Assembly (NCBI RefSeq): GCF_039544005.1
Contig: NZ_BAABKV010000001.1
Coordinates: forward strand, 1,674,001 to 1,738,000
Reading direction: 5' to 3'
Source: Kitasatospora paranensis
GTDB taxonomy: Bacteria > Actinomycetota > Actinomycetes > Streptomycetales > Streptomycetaceae
DNA: 64,000 nt
Of this stretch, positions 53,475 through 62,840 are shown piece by piece; the stretch's first letter is position 1, and each line of letters opens with the position of its first letter. The notes under the pieces were generated by a model, which did no database searches, was not told where the DNA came from, and saw nothing but the letters and a program-made list of their open reading frames with translations. The position numbers and the translations under genes are program-made.

Positions 53475-53750
53475 CAACCCGCCGATCCACAGACCGGGAA
53501 CACCCCGGCCCCGGCACCCCGCGTCGCTCATCGCGTCAGCAACCGTGCCCACGTACTCATCGAAGTGCTCATCTGAGAACGGATGAACGTGCTCAGTTCG
53601 CGGGCACCGATCATCCGTCCGCCGAGGTCTTCGGCCTGGCGAGAAGACCGCGATCCGCTACGCGGACTCCGCCCACGCCCTCTGTCGCAGGCCACAGAGC
53701 AGAGGGGCCGGTGAAACCCGCTCGACCAGGCCACCCCTTGCGGGGATCAT

Positions 53751-54269
53751 GTGTCAATGCCGTCGACCCGATCAGCAGCCAGCAGCCTGCAGGACCACGC
53801 CGTTCTCTGGAGCATCGGCGAGGTCCGAGCAAGCGATGTGGTCAGCGCCGCATGCGATGCACTCGTTGCCGGACTCGACAGTCCCGGCCTGCGGGCCCTG
53901 GCAGCGTGCACACGCGCTGAAGCGGACTACGACGTGCCCGAGATTCTCCCCTCCGCGCTCGACGAGCTGGGCCTCACCTTCTATCCAGTCGGGAGCATTC
54001 CCGGCCAGGAAGCCGCCGCGCGAGCACTTGCGGGCCAGATGCTGGCCGGCGAGCTGACCCCTCGGGAGCTCGCCTTCCGCGTCCACCAGCGTTTCGGGCA
54101 TGAGCTTCCCCTTGCGGAACGGCTCGCCGAGCTCGACGACGAGTACGACATGCTCGACTACGGGGGCGGCAGGGCCCCTTCGGAGGTCGACGCAGAAGTC
54201 GCGACCGAAGCACGCCGACTGGCTCCGCGCCCTGGCGTTTCACTCGAACCCACGGACGCACGGACCTGA
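53751..54269 (+). CDS. Hypothetical protein of streptomycete type
   Basis: 172 residues from GTG 53751 (ATG 53757 is also possible). Motifs LTPRELAFRVHQRFGHELPL, AERLAELDDEYDMLDYGGG and EVATEARRLAPRPG recur in conserved hypothetical proteins of the group, with a mostly helical, acidic C-terminus. No catalytic or binding motif was recognised. It lies between a possible recombinase scrap (53630-53700) and an IS630 scrap. Confidence 0.55.
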   Translation: MSMPSTRSAASSLQDHAVLWSIGEVRASDVVSAACDALVAGLDSPGLRALAACTRAEADYDVPEILPSALDELGLTFYPVGSIPGQEAAARALAGQMLAGELTPRELAFRVHQRFGHELPLAERLAELDDEYDMLDYGGGRAPSEVDAEVATEARRLAPRPGVSLEPTDART

Positions 54270-54325
54270 TGCACACCGATCGACCCGCGCCTTCATGCTG
54301 AACCAGCTTCAGTTTCCGTGAACTC

Positions 54326-54426
54326 GCGGGGATCCGAGGGTCCAGAGCGGCCAGGCCGATCTCGTCGAACCGGTGGATCACGTCCCGCACGGTGTCCTCG
54401 TCGGCCTGCACGACCGCGCGATCACC
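54326..54426 (-). pseudogene. Remnant of IS630-family transposase
   Basis: The minus strand reads AVVQADEDTVRDVIHRFDEI and GLAALDPR, close to the conserved N-terminal motif of IS630-type transposases (VAADEDTVRDVIHRFNEIGL and so on). Only ~35 residues remain, followed by unrelated sequence. No terminal inverted repeats were found, so only a fragment is left. Confidence 0.6.
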
Positions 54427-54452
54427 GGGACACGGTTGCCGCCGGCCGAGTT

Positions 54453-55935
54453 TCAGGCGTACTCGGGGGTCGTGTCGTCGACGGGCGCGGTGGCGCGGCC
54501 CGTCGCGGCGGGCCGCATCCGGACGATCCCCCAGCCGACGAGCGCCGCCGCGACCGCGGTGAGTGTGAGGCCGGCGACCGTGACCGCCTGCTGGAACTGC
54601 GCGGTCTGCTGCGTGGTCCAGGTCGAGGCGGCGATGTCGCCGGTGAACAGCGCCGCGAGGATGGTGCCGGTGACGGCGATGCCGACGCCGGAGGTGACCT
54701 CGGTGGCGGTGTCGGTGAGCGCCGCGCCGACCGTGGTCCGGTTCTCCGGCAGGCCCCGGAGCACGTTGACCCCGGCGACGACGCCGACCACGCGCATCCC
54801 CGCGGCAACGAGCACGAGCGCGAGCGCGACCCACACGTAGCCGAAACGGCTCAGCAGACCGTGGACGGCGAGCCCGCACACGACCGCTGCGGCGCTGAGC
54901 CGGGCCGCCCGGTCGAGGCCGACCCGCTGCACGAACGGGCGGATGAACGCGCCGCCCGCGACGAGGACGACGACCTGCGGCAGCATCCCGACGGCGGCGA
55001 GGCCGGGGCTCCACCCCAGGCGAGCTGGAGTTGCAGCGTCACCAGGTAGCCGAGGCCGGCGGTCGCCAGCCCGGCCGCGGCCTTGTAGGCCAGGCCGCTG
55101 GAGACCAGCGGCCGCGCCACCAGTGCGAGGTCGAGCAACGGGTGGGGCGCCGAGCGCTCGCGGAGGACGAAGAGGATCCCCGCCACGACGGCTGCGGCGG
55201 TGACCGCCCACGGGAGCCACGCATCCGCGCCCCGGTCGACGAAGAGCGTCGGGGCGACGAGCGCCGGCACGATCGTCGCCGTGCCCAGCACCGCGCCTGC
55301 CACGTCCAGCGGATCGGGGTGCAGGTCGGCTGCTTCGTCCGCGGCGATGCCGATCCGCACGCCGACGGCCGCGAGTGCGGCGATCGGCACGTTCACCAGC
55401 AGCAGGACCTGCCAGGGCGCGATCGCGAGTACGAGGCCGCCCATGGTCGGGCCGATCGCGAGCCCGACCAGGCCCACGGTCGTGATGAGGGTGGTCGCAC
55501 GGACGCGCAGGCCGTCCTCCGCGAACAGGCGGAAGGCCAGGGCCATCGACCCCGGTGTCGTCATGGCCGCGGCGATGCCCATCGCCGCCCGGACGGCGAT
55601 GAGTTGCCCCGCCGTGGTGACGAAGCCGGTCGCCAGGCTCGCCACGCCGAGCAGGACCAGCCCGACGAGCATGACCCGGCGCCGGCCGAACCGGTCGGCC
55701 ATCGCGCCGAACGCCAGCATCAACCCGCCGAACACGACCGCGTAGGCGCCCGTCACCCACTGCAACGCGGTGGTGGAGGCGTGCAGTTCGCGTCCGATCG
55801 TGGGCAGCGCGACATTCAGGATCGAGTTGTCCAGCATCTCGAACAGGAACACCGCGGACAGCCCGGCCAGGGCCACCCACGCCTCCCGCAACGATCGGGG
55901 GAGCGCGGAGCCCGTTCGGCCGGTTCCTTGGGCAT
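54453..55935 (-). CDS. MFS drug transporter, DHA2 family (frameshifted twice)
   Basis: About 494 residues from ATG 55935 with AAGGAG 6 bases upstream. Fourteen membrane helices are expected: the first is ALAGLSAVFLFEMLDNSILN, followed by motif A (GAMADRFGRRRVMLVGLVLL). DHA2 pumps exchange drugs for protons. The frame breaks at GGGGG 55898-55902 (RSP-RSLREAW) and near 55014-55022 (LQLQLA-LGWSPG). One base each restores it. It is divergent from a TetR regulator and likely a drug-induced efflux pump. Confidence 0.83.
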
Positions 55936-56174
55936 GGTGAACTCCTTCATGTCGTGGCGATGGTCCGGCGGCTGTCCTTCCGCGGGCCGGAGTCGGCCGC
56001 AATGCGGGTGCGCCTTGGTGCGGTGCGACGCGATGCGGCCGCTCTTGGGCGCGTCGGTCGACTCGGCGGCCGGCCGCCGGCCGGGGACGGCTCCGCTGCG
56101 GCGGGGCATTCCGGTGCGGGCGCCCCGACGATAATGAGAGCGGTCCGTCGGAGGCCGTACCACTAGGTTATGCG

Positions 56175-56186
56175 ACTAAGTTTAGT
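56175..56186. promoter_or_regulatory. Candidate TetR operator
   Basis: ACTAAGTTTAGT is a near-perfect palindrome (10 of 12) in an AT-rich island between the divergent DHA2 transporter and TetR genes, 22 bases before the TetR start. Confidence 0.55.
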
Positions 56187-56207
56187 TACACAAGGAAGTG
56201 GGGCCGG

Positions 56208-56975
56208 ATGCCCAGGACCGGTGAGCGGGGCGGGCCGCAGACGCGCGCGCGGATCTCGGAGGCCGCGACCCGACTGTTCCTCGAACGCGGCTTCGACACC
56301 GTCACGGTCGCCGAGGTCGCCCGGGAGGCCGGGGTCTCCAGCGTGACGGTCTTCAAGCACTTCCCGCGCAAGGAGGACCTCCTCCTGGACCGCACGGTCG
56401 ACGCCGTCGAGCTGCTGCGCGCGGCGGTGCGCGACCGCACCCCGGGCGTCGACGTGACGGAGTCCCTGCGCGGGACGGCCCTCCGCCTCGTCGACGGCCG
56501 CCACCCGCTCTCCGGCGTCGACGAGCGATCCGTCCCGTTCTTCCGGACGGTCGCGGCGTCGCCCGCCCTGGTCGCGCGCGCGCGGGAGATCGCCGCCGAT
56601 CTCCAGCACACCCTCACCGAGGAACTGGCGCACGACCCGGCCTTCGAGGGCGACGGCCCACTGCTCGCCGCCTTCTTCATCGCCGGTTACGCCACCGTGC
56701 TGATGGAGACCGCACGCCGGCTCATCGCGGGAGAGCCGCCGAGCTCCGTCGTGGACGACCACCGCGCCCGCGTCGAGCACCTCTTCGTCGCCCTCCGCAG
56801 TGGAGTCGCCCCCGGGCCTGAGGGCCCCGGGGGTGAGAGCCCTGGGCGTGAGGGCCCTCGGCGCCCCGCCCGTCGGCGTCGATCACCCGCCGCCCGACAG
56901 GCGGACGACCCGCGTTGCACCTCCCTGGCAGACCATCGGAGATGTCCTTCGTGCACGTCTCCATCAAACGATTGA
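56208..56975 (+). CDS. TetR family regulator (divergent from DHA2 transporter)
   Basis: 255 residues from ATG 56208. HTH: ISEAATRLFLERGFDTVTVA, then EVAREAGVSSVTVFKHFPRK. The ligand domain ends near residue 200. The last ~55 residues are Gly/Pro/Arg-rich, arise from a short tandem repeat of GAGGGCCC type (56815-56865), and are probably disordered or a local sequence error. It probably represses the DHA2 pump and itself from the AT-rich operator. Confidence 0.83.
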   Translation: MPRTGERGGPQTRARISEAATRLFLERGFDTVTVAEVAREAGVSSVTVFKHFPRKEDLLLDRTVDAVELLRAAVRDRTPGVDVTESLRGTALRLVDGRHPLSGVDERSVPFFRTVAASPALVARAREIAADLQHTLTEELAHDPAFEGDGPLLAAFFIAGYATVLMETARRLIAGEPPSSVVDDHRARVEHLFVALRSGVAPGPEGPGGESPGREGPRRPARRRRSPAARQADDPRCTSLADHRRCPSCTSPSND

Positions 56976-57008
56976 ACGAGAGGCGTCGGCGGTGATAACT
57001 TCCCCGCC

Positions 57009-57665
57009 ATGCCCGACACCAGTCGCGAACGCATCTTCGCCGCGGCCACCCGGCTCTTCGCCGCCCACGGCCACGACGGCACCACCACCCGGCAGATCGC
57101 CGCCGAGGCCGGCCTCAACCTGGCCACGGTCAACTACCACGTCGGCGGCAAGACCGAGTTGTACCGGGAGGTGATGCGCCGCGCGCACGAGGCCGAGCAG
57201 GCGGCGCTGACCGGGGCGCTCGCCGAGTTCCGCAGCACCGCCGCCACCTCGCCCACCGCGGCGGTCGCGGGCCTCCTCGACCGGTACCTGGACTTCTGCA
57301 TCGCGCAGCCGCACGTTCCGTCGCTGTGGATGCGGCGCTGGCTCGCCGACGCCGCCGAGGTGTCGGAGCTGGAGGCCACCTACGCCCGCCCGCTGATCGA
57401 GTCCGTCCGCGAGGCCGTGGCCGCCGCGCTGTCCCCGGCGGAGCCGTCCGGACGGGACGGGTACCCGGCCGTCGACCTGGAGCTGACGGTCTGGACGGCC
57501 CTGTGGATGACCCACGGCTTCTGCCGCTCCGGCATCCTCGATCCCGACGCGGTGCGCCGCGGCCCGGACGACCCGGCCGCCACCGACCGCTTCCGGCGCC
57601 ACCTGCACTCCGTCGTCCTGCGTGAACTCGGGCTCCTCCAGGGCGAGTCGGCGGGCGCACGGTGA
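57009..57665 (+). CDS. TetR family regulator leading the GPH-lyase operon
   Basis: 218 residues from ATG 57009. HTH: RIFAAATRLFAAHGHDGTTT, then RQIAAEAGLNLATVNYHVGG and KTELYREV. The C-terminal ligand domain has DRYLDFCIAQPHVPSLWMRR. Its stop overlaps the GTG of the transporter gene (GTGA), so it is cotranscribed with, and probably controls, the transporter and PLP enzyme. Ligand unknown. Confidence 0.87.
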   Translation: MPDTSRERIFAAATRLFAAHGHDGTTTRQIAAEAGLNLATVNYHVGGKTELYREVMRRAHEAEQAALTGALAEFRSTAATSPTAAVAGLLDRYLDFCIAQPHVPSLWMRRWLADAAEVSELEATYARPLIESVREAVAAALSPAEPSGRDGYPAVDLELTVWTALWMTHGFCRSGILDPDAVRRGPDDPAATDRFRRHLHSVVLRELGLLQGESAGAR

Positions 57666-59032
57666 ACGGCACCGCCCTGTCCCGGCGCCGACTGCTCGGC
57701 TACGGCGTGGGCTCGGTCGGCACTGGCGTCTTCTCGACCGTGCCCGGGCTCCTGCTGCTCTTCTTCATGACCGACACCCTCGGCGTCCCGGCCGGAGTCG
57801 CCGGACTCGTCGTCACCCTGCCCAAAGCCTGGGACGTACTGCTCAACCCGCTGGTCGGTGCGGCCAGCGACCGGGAGGCGATACGCACGGGCCGCCGCTC
57901 CCGGCTGCTCCTGGCCGGCGCCTTCGCCGTGCCGGCCGCCTTCGCGGTGATGTTCTGCTGCCCCTTCACCGGCGGCGCGGCCGCGGTCTGGGTGACCGTC
58001 ACCTTCGTCCTGGCCGCCAGCGTCTTCTCCGTCTTCCAGGTCCCCTACGTGGCGCTTCCCGCCGAGATGTCGGACTACAGCACGGAGCGCACCCGCGTCA
58101 TGGTCTGGCGGATCGTCTTCCTCACCCTCGGCATCCTGGTGGCCGGCGGCCTGGCCCCGGCGCTGGTGGACGCCGCAGGGGGCGGCCGGACGGGGTACGC
58201 CGTCATGGGGGTGACCGTGGCCCTGACCATCGGGGTCACGATGACGATCCCGGCCCTGGGCACCCGCTGGGTCCGGTCCCGGCCCGGTCCCGAACCCCTG
58301 GGCCTCGTCGCCGCGTTCCGCACCGCCCGGGGCAACCGGGCGTTCTTCGCCCTGCTCACGTCCTTCGTCCTGCAGGCCGCGGCGGTCGCCGTCATGCTCG
58401 CCGCCGCCCCGTACGTCGCCGTCTACCGCCTCGGCTCGTACGGCCTGACCTCCGTGCTCTTCGTCTGCCTGGTCGCCCCCAGCGCGGCGGCCGTCCCCCT
58501 CTGGGCCCGGGCCGCCGGGCGCTTCGGACGGCTGCGCTGCCTGGTCGCCGCCACCGTCGGCTACGCCCTGGCGGCCGCGGCGCTGCTGCCGGCCCTGACC
58601 GCGGGCAGCGTCCCGGCGGTCCTCGCCCTGTGCATGGTGCTGGGAGTCGCCTACGCCGCGCTCCAGGTGCTGCCACTGGCCCTGCTGCCGGACACGGTGC
58701 TCGCCGACGCCGCCCGGACGGGACACACCCAGGCAGGCGCGTTCACCGGTCTGTGGACGGCCGGGGAGACCGGGGCACTCGCCGCCGGGCCGGGCGCCTA
58801 CTCGCTGGCGCTCGCCGCCACCGGCTTCGTCTCCTCGACCCTGGACCACCCCGTTGCCCAGAGCGCCGCGGCCCGCACCGGGGTCCTGCTCGGCTTCAGC
58901 CTCGTCCCCGCCGCACTGATGCTGCTCTCGCTGCCCGCGCTGCGCCGCTACGGCCGCCACGCGGCCACCGCCACCGCCGCAACCGCCGTCCCCAACAACA
59001 GCCCCACCGCCACCGCAAAGGATCCCGTCTGA
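57662..59032 (+). CDS. GPH/MFS_2 family transporter
   Basis: 456 residues with 12 predicted helices, starting at GTG 57662. The glycoside-pentoside-hexuronide family region SVGTGVFSTVPGLLLLFFMT, then KAWDVLLNPLVGAASDREAI (the RNP-like motif region) and SVFSVFQVPYVALPAEMSDY are present. Members carry sugars or conjugates with cations. Some of this family are lysolipid or lipid carriers (MFSD2-like), which may fit the lyase-like partner encoded next. It overlaps the PLP gene by one base (TGATG). Confidence 0.8.
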   Translation: MNGTALSRRRLLGYGVGSVGTGVFSTVPGLLLLFFMTDTLGVPAGVAGLVVTLPKAWDVLLNPLVGAASDREAIRTGRRSRLLLAGAFAVPAAFAVMFCCPFTGGAAAVWVTVTFVLAASVFSVFQVPYVALPAEMSDYSTERTRVMVWRIVFLTLGILVAGGLAPALVDAAGGGRTGYAVMGVTVALTIGVTMTIPALGTRWVRSRPGPEPLGLVAAFRTARGNRAFFALLTSFVLQAAAVAVMLAAAPYVAVYRLGSYGLTSVLFVCLVAPSAAAVPLWARAAGRFGRLRCLVAATVGYALAAAALLPALTAGSVPAVLALCMVLGVAYAALQVLPLALLPDTVLADAARTGHTQAGAFTGLWTAGETGALAAGPGAYSLALAATGFVSSTLDHPVAQSAAARTGVLLGFSLVPAALMLLSLPALRRYGRHAATATAATAVPNNSPTATAKDPV

Positions 59033-60488
59033 TGCCGTCCAGCCGCCCGGGCCTGCCGGAAATCGGCCGTACCACCACCGAACTCCTCGCCGAAATAGCC
59101 GAGTTGACCGCAGCGGACCTGCCCACCCGTGGCGGCCGCACCGCGGCCTACGTGTACGACAGCGGGCGCCCGGAGGTGCGCGAGGCCGCGGAGCAGGCGT
59201 ACCTCGCCCTGATGGAGACCAACGGGCTGGACCCGACCGCCTTCCCGAGCATCGTCGCCCTGGAGCGCAGCGTCGTCGGCGCGGTCGCCTCCCGGCTCGG
59301 TGGCGACGCCGCCACCCCGGGCATCTTCACCAGCGGTGGCACCGAGTCGATCCTCCTCGCGGTCAAGGCCGCCCGGGACGCCCGGCCGGACGTGCCGGAG
59401 CCCCGGATCGTGGTGCCCGTCACCGCGCACGCCGCCTTCCACAAGGCCGGCAGCTACCTCGGTGTGCGGGTGGTGACCGTCCCGGTGGACCCGAAGACCT
59501 TCCGTGCCGTCCCCGAGGCGATGGCCGCGGCCTGCGACGACTCCACCGTGCTGGTCGTCGTCTCGGCGCCCTCGTACGCGCACGGCGTGGTCGACCCGGT
59601 GGCGGAGATCGCCGCCATGGCGGCGGACCGCGGACTGCCGTGCCACGTCGACGCCTGCGTCGGCGGCTGGCTCCTGCCGTGGCTGTCCGACTGCGGGGCC
59701 GACATCCCGGCGTTCGACCTGACGGTGCGGGGCGTCACCTCGCTCTCCTGCGACCTCCACAAGTTCGGCTACGCGCCCAAGGGCGCCTCCGTCCTGCTGT
59801 TCCGGGACGAGGCGATGCGGCTGGGCGCGTACTACGCGTGCGCGGCCTGGCCCGGTTACACCGTGGTCAACTCCACCGTGCAGAGCAGCAAGGGCGCCGG
59901 GCCGCTGGCCGGGGCCTGGGCGACGATGCAGGCGCTGGGCGCGGACGGCTACCGGGAGTTGAGCCGTGCCGCGCTGGCCGCCACCCGCCGGCTGATCGAC
60001 GGGGTCGGGGCGATCGACGGGCTGACGGTGCTGGGCAGCCCGGACGCCACCCTGGTCGCACTCGGCTCCGACAGCCTCGACCTGTTCGCCCTGGCCGACG
60101 AGGCCCGCGCCCGCGGCTTCTTCCTGCAGCCGCAGCTGAGCCTGGACGGGCTGCCCGCCAACCTGCACCTGACGCTCACCGGCGTGAGCGAGCGAGGGGT
60201 CACCGAACTGCTGGCCGTCCTCGCCGAGGCGGCCGACGCGGTCCGGCCGCTGGGCCCGCCGCAGCCACCCGCCGAACTCGTCGCCCTGCTGGGCGACCTG
60301 GACTTCGGCTCGCTCGACAACGCCGCCTTCGCCGCCCTGCTCCCGGCCGTCGGCGCCGAGCTGACCGGCCCCGACGCCGGCCGGATGGCACCGGTCAACC
60401 GGCTGCTGGACGCGCTCCCCCGGCCACCCGCGAGGTCATCGTCACCCGCTTCCTCTCCGCCCTGTACAGCCCGCACCTCGCGGGCTGA
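59032..60488 (+). CDS. PLP-dependent decarboxylase/lyase, sphingosine-1-phosphate lyase-like (frameshifted)
   Basis: About 485 residues, fold-type I. The PLP lysine is in CDLHKFGYAPKGASVL, the Asp/His pair is in PCHVDACVGGW, and FTSGGTESILLAVKAARD is the phosphate loop. This pattern fits the group II decarboxylase family near dihydrosphingosine-phosphate lyases. The C-terminus breaks at CCCCC 60417-60421. One base restores PATREVIVTRFLSALYSPHL. Together with TetR and GPH transporter it looks like an uptake-and-breakdown operon for an amino-alcohol or amino-acid substrate. The true substrate is unknown. Confidence 0.82.
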
Positions 60489-60574
60489 CAGCGCGGCAAC
60501 GGCCTCCGCCACGGGCGCCGGTCCGGCGCCGGACGGGCCGCCTTCCTCCGGAGGGGGCGGGTGCGGGAAGGCCT

Positions 60575-60928
60575 ATGGCCATGCGGATGCCATCGGCGGA
60601 GGGCGCCTGGGCCGGAGAGGTCGGCACTGCGGAGGGGAACATCCCGCTGCGGATCGGGATCCTGGCCGACGGGCTGGTGGAGGTCCGCCTGGCGAACGGC
60701 CCGCCGGTCTCCGTACCGGCCGTCGCCTCCCGGCGCTGGGATCTGCGCCTGAGCGCGCCGCTTCAACTGCCAACCGCCGACGCCCGACTGAACAGCCCCG
60801 GCTTCGGGCTCGAACTGCGCGCCGAGCAGGACCGCCTGGCGGGCCGGGCCGTTGCGTTCAAGGACGGCGACCGGGACGGCCTGCTGGGCGCCTACCTGGT
60901 CCACGCGTGCACGCTGCATCCCCGCTGA
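60575..60928 (+). CDS. Small beta-rich hypothetical protein
   Basis: 117 residues from ATG 60575 or 60581. Predicted beta-strands: GNIPLRIGILADGLVEVRLA, WDLRLSAPLQLP, FGLELRAEQDRLAGRAVAFK and LLGAYLVHACTLHPR. Strand-turn repeats resemble the C-terminal beta-barrel of secreted hydrolases, but no signal peptide or catalytic motif is present. It lies 87 bases after the PLP gene on the same strand. Function unknown. Confidence 0.45.
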   Translation: MAMRMPSAEGAWAGEVGTAEGNIPLRIGILADGLVEVRLANGPPVSVPAVASRRWDLRLSAPLQLPTADARLNSPGFGLELRAEQDRLAGRAVAFKDGDRDGLLGAYLVHACTLHPR

Positions 60929-60993
60929 CACCGCGGCCGGGCCCGGGGGCCCGGGATCGGCGAGCGGACGGCCCGGTCCTCGGCACCCGACGG

Positions 60994-61470
60994 TCAGCGG
61001 CCCGCGCCCGGGTAGCGCCGGCTGGCGCGCATCAGCGCACGGACCTCGGCCGCACGCCGCGCCTGACCGTCGGCGTCGAGGCGCCGGCCGCCCGGCTCCT
61101 CGTCCGGCGACACGTCGATGACGGTGCCGTTGGGCCGGCACCACGGGCAGACCCGGGACTGCTCCAGCAGCCAGCCGTCCTCGCAGCCGAGCGGACAGGT
61201 CGGCTCGGCGACCAGGGCGAGCACGATCTCGTCGGCGCGCTCCAGCAGCTCAGGGCCGGGCAGCTGTGCGAACCGGTCCCACCAGCGGCGCTCGATCCGC
61301 TCCCGCAACCGGGCGGCCGACGCGCCCTCGGCGAGCTGGCGGGCGATCTCCTGGCGCACCCCGTGCGGGACGCCTCCGCGCAGGTCGAGGGCACGCATCA
61401 TCGGGCCGGGCATCGCGGCCGCCACCCAGGCGACCGCGTCCTGACCCCTGGCCGGGAAGGCGCTGCTCAT
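60994..61470 (-). CDS. Hypothetical protein with a CxxxC/CxxC zinc-binding motif
   Basis: 158 residues from ATG 61470. Helical N-terminus (GVRQEIARQLAEGASAARLR), then TCPLGCEDGWLLEQSRVCPWC, a paired Cys motif likely to bind zinc, and a charged tail. Similar small proteins occur in streptomycetes as conserved hypotheticals. Function unknown. Confidence 0.6.
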   Translation of the reverse strand: MSSAFPARGQDAVAWVAAAMPGPMMRALDLRGGVPHGVRQEIARQLAEGASAARLRERIERRWWDRFAQLPGPELLERADEIVLALVAEPTCPLGCEDGWLLEQSRVCPWCRPNGTVIDVSPDEEPGGRRLDADGQARRAAEVRALMRASRRYPGAGR

Positions 61471-61794
61471 CGATGGCCCCTCGGACGCTCGCTACGACTC
61501 GCTTCCCAGTGAATCCCGCGATGCCGTCCGTGGCAAACCACCCCCGCCCACCAGGGCCGCCCGGGGACCCGGCCCCGGCCGAGTGTCAGGTCCATCATGC
61601 CTGTTCGGAGGCCCTGTGCGGTAGGACCGGGAGCACGCCCGATCCTCCTTGTCACGGCCCGTTCCGGGCCGCAGACTCGACGGCATCCACTCTCCGACGT
61701 ACGGGTCGGCGCCGCGCTGCGGCTGCCGTCCCGTCGTTCCGCCATGCCTCACGGGGAGGCCGGCGTAGGGGGGTGACCGTGCGAAGGGGAATCG
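61471..61794. other. Divergent intergenic region
   Basis: About 320 bases between the zinc-motif gene and the small gene at 61795. An open minus-strand frame (61467-61745) runs through it but has no ribosome site and low-complexity Arg-rich content, so it was not called. No strong repeats were found. Confidence 0.35.
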
Positions 61795-62118
61795 TTGGAT
61801 CAGGACAGGGTCATGCGGGCGCGGGTCAGGCTGCTCAGCGCGGAGCGGCGGGTGTTCCGCGGGCCGGACGCACTGGGGGTGTACCGCCTGCTGACGCAGG
61901 TCGAACCGGAGGTCCACGGCTCCAAGCTCGCGTACGTGCTGGTGGAGGCCGCCCGGTCGTACCAGGTGCGGGACCTGCCGGAACGGCGGCTGGCACTCCT
62001 GGAGGAGGCGGTGGCGGTGGCGTCGGCACTGGGCGAGGCGAACCCCTACCGGGAGCGGATGCTCACCCGGGCGCTCGACGCCCGACGGCAGGAGCTCGAC
62101 CGGCACCGGGACGCATAG
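61795..62118 (+). CDS. Hypothetical helical protein
   Basis: 107 residues, probably from TTG 61795 behind AAGGGG (ATG 61813 is the alternative). Helical and charged: SKLAYVLVEAARSYQVRDLP, LALLEEAVAVASALGEANPY and DARRQELDRHRD. No family recognised. Confidence 0.45.
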   Translation: MDQDRVMRARVRLLSAERRVFRGPDALGVYRLLTQVEPEVHGSKLAYVLVEAARSYQVRDLPERRLALLEEAVAVASALGEANPYRERMLTRALDARRQELDRHRDA

Positions 62119-62840
62119 GCAGACCGGCAGGCGGAGGCAGGCCGGGTCGGGTCGGAGCGTGCGGGCCCGGGCGTGCGGGCGGGGCGGTGTCCGCGGGGCA
62201 CCGCCCCGCCCCGGCGGGCGTGCTCGGGTCAACGGCCGCCATCGCGCGGGTCTTGGAACGGCAAACACCCCGACGCGGCCGCGGGCGGATCCGTTCCGGC
62301 CGGGATCACCCTCGGTCATCGGCCGAGGGGCCGCCTTCCGCGCCGGTTCCGCCGCATCGGCGGGAGAAGTCCGCCGGAACGGTTCGAACGCGTACACCTT
62401 CGCCCGAATACGGACATGAGCGACCTCGGCATGCTCACGTCGCCCCGGCGTACGGCGATGGGAAATGACACCCGGATCGACGGGCAGGGGAAGACAATCC
62501 ACACCCTTTACCCAGGGATGGGGCGCTCAGGACCACCCCGACCGGGCCGTCCGCACCCCACCACGTGGCAGGTCAGGAGCGCTCCAGGGGCGCCCAGACC
62601 GACTGTCGCCACCCCCGGACATGCCCTTTCCGCGCCCCGCCCCACCCCGGAACGACCGAAACTTTCGGACGCCCATCTCCTGACAGTTCATCAGAATTCG
62701 ATGACGGAAGTGCGCCGTCTGTCCGTTTTGTCAGAACACCACGGGAGGGGGAATGCGGTCGTTTAATTCGTGACCATCGCGAAACATCTGCCTGCTAACC
62801 TTCCACTCGCCATTCACCTCAAGTTTCCCGACAGGTAGCG
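62119..62840. other. Long intergenic region before the bifunctional enzyme
   Basis: About 720 bases with no credible gene. Its last 150 bases are markedly AT-richer (ATTCGATGACGG, then GCGAAACATCTGCC near 62780-62795), as expected for the promoter of the gene at 62841. There are several frames without ribosome sites, and no tRNA or attachment-like repeat was seen. Confidence 0.4.

Noticed and set aside
57009..60488. A secondary-metabolite gene cluster
   Set aside because: No synthase, NRPS/PKS, terpene or RiPP modification enzyme is present. The PLP enzyme with transporter and TetR is more like a catabolic operon.
61467..61745. Minus-strand open frame overlapping the start of the zinc-motif gene
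   Set aside because: Arg/Gly-rich, no ribosome site, no resemblance to a protein family.
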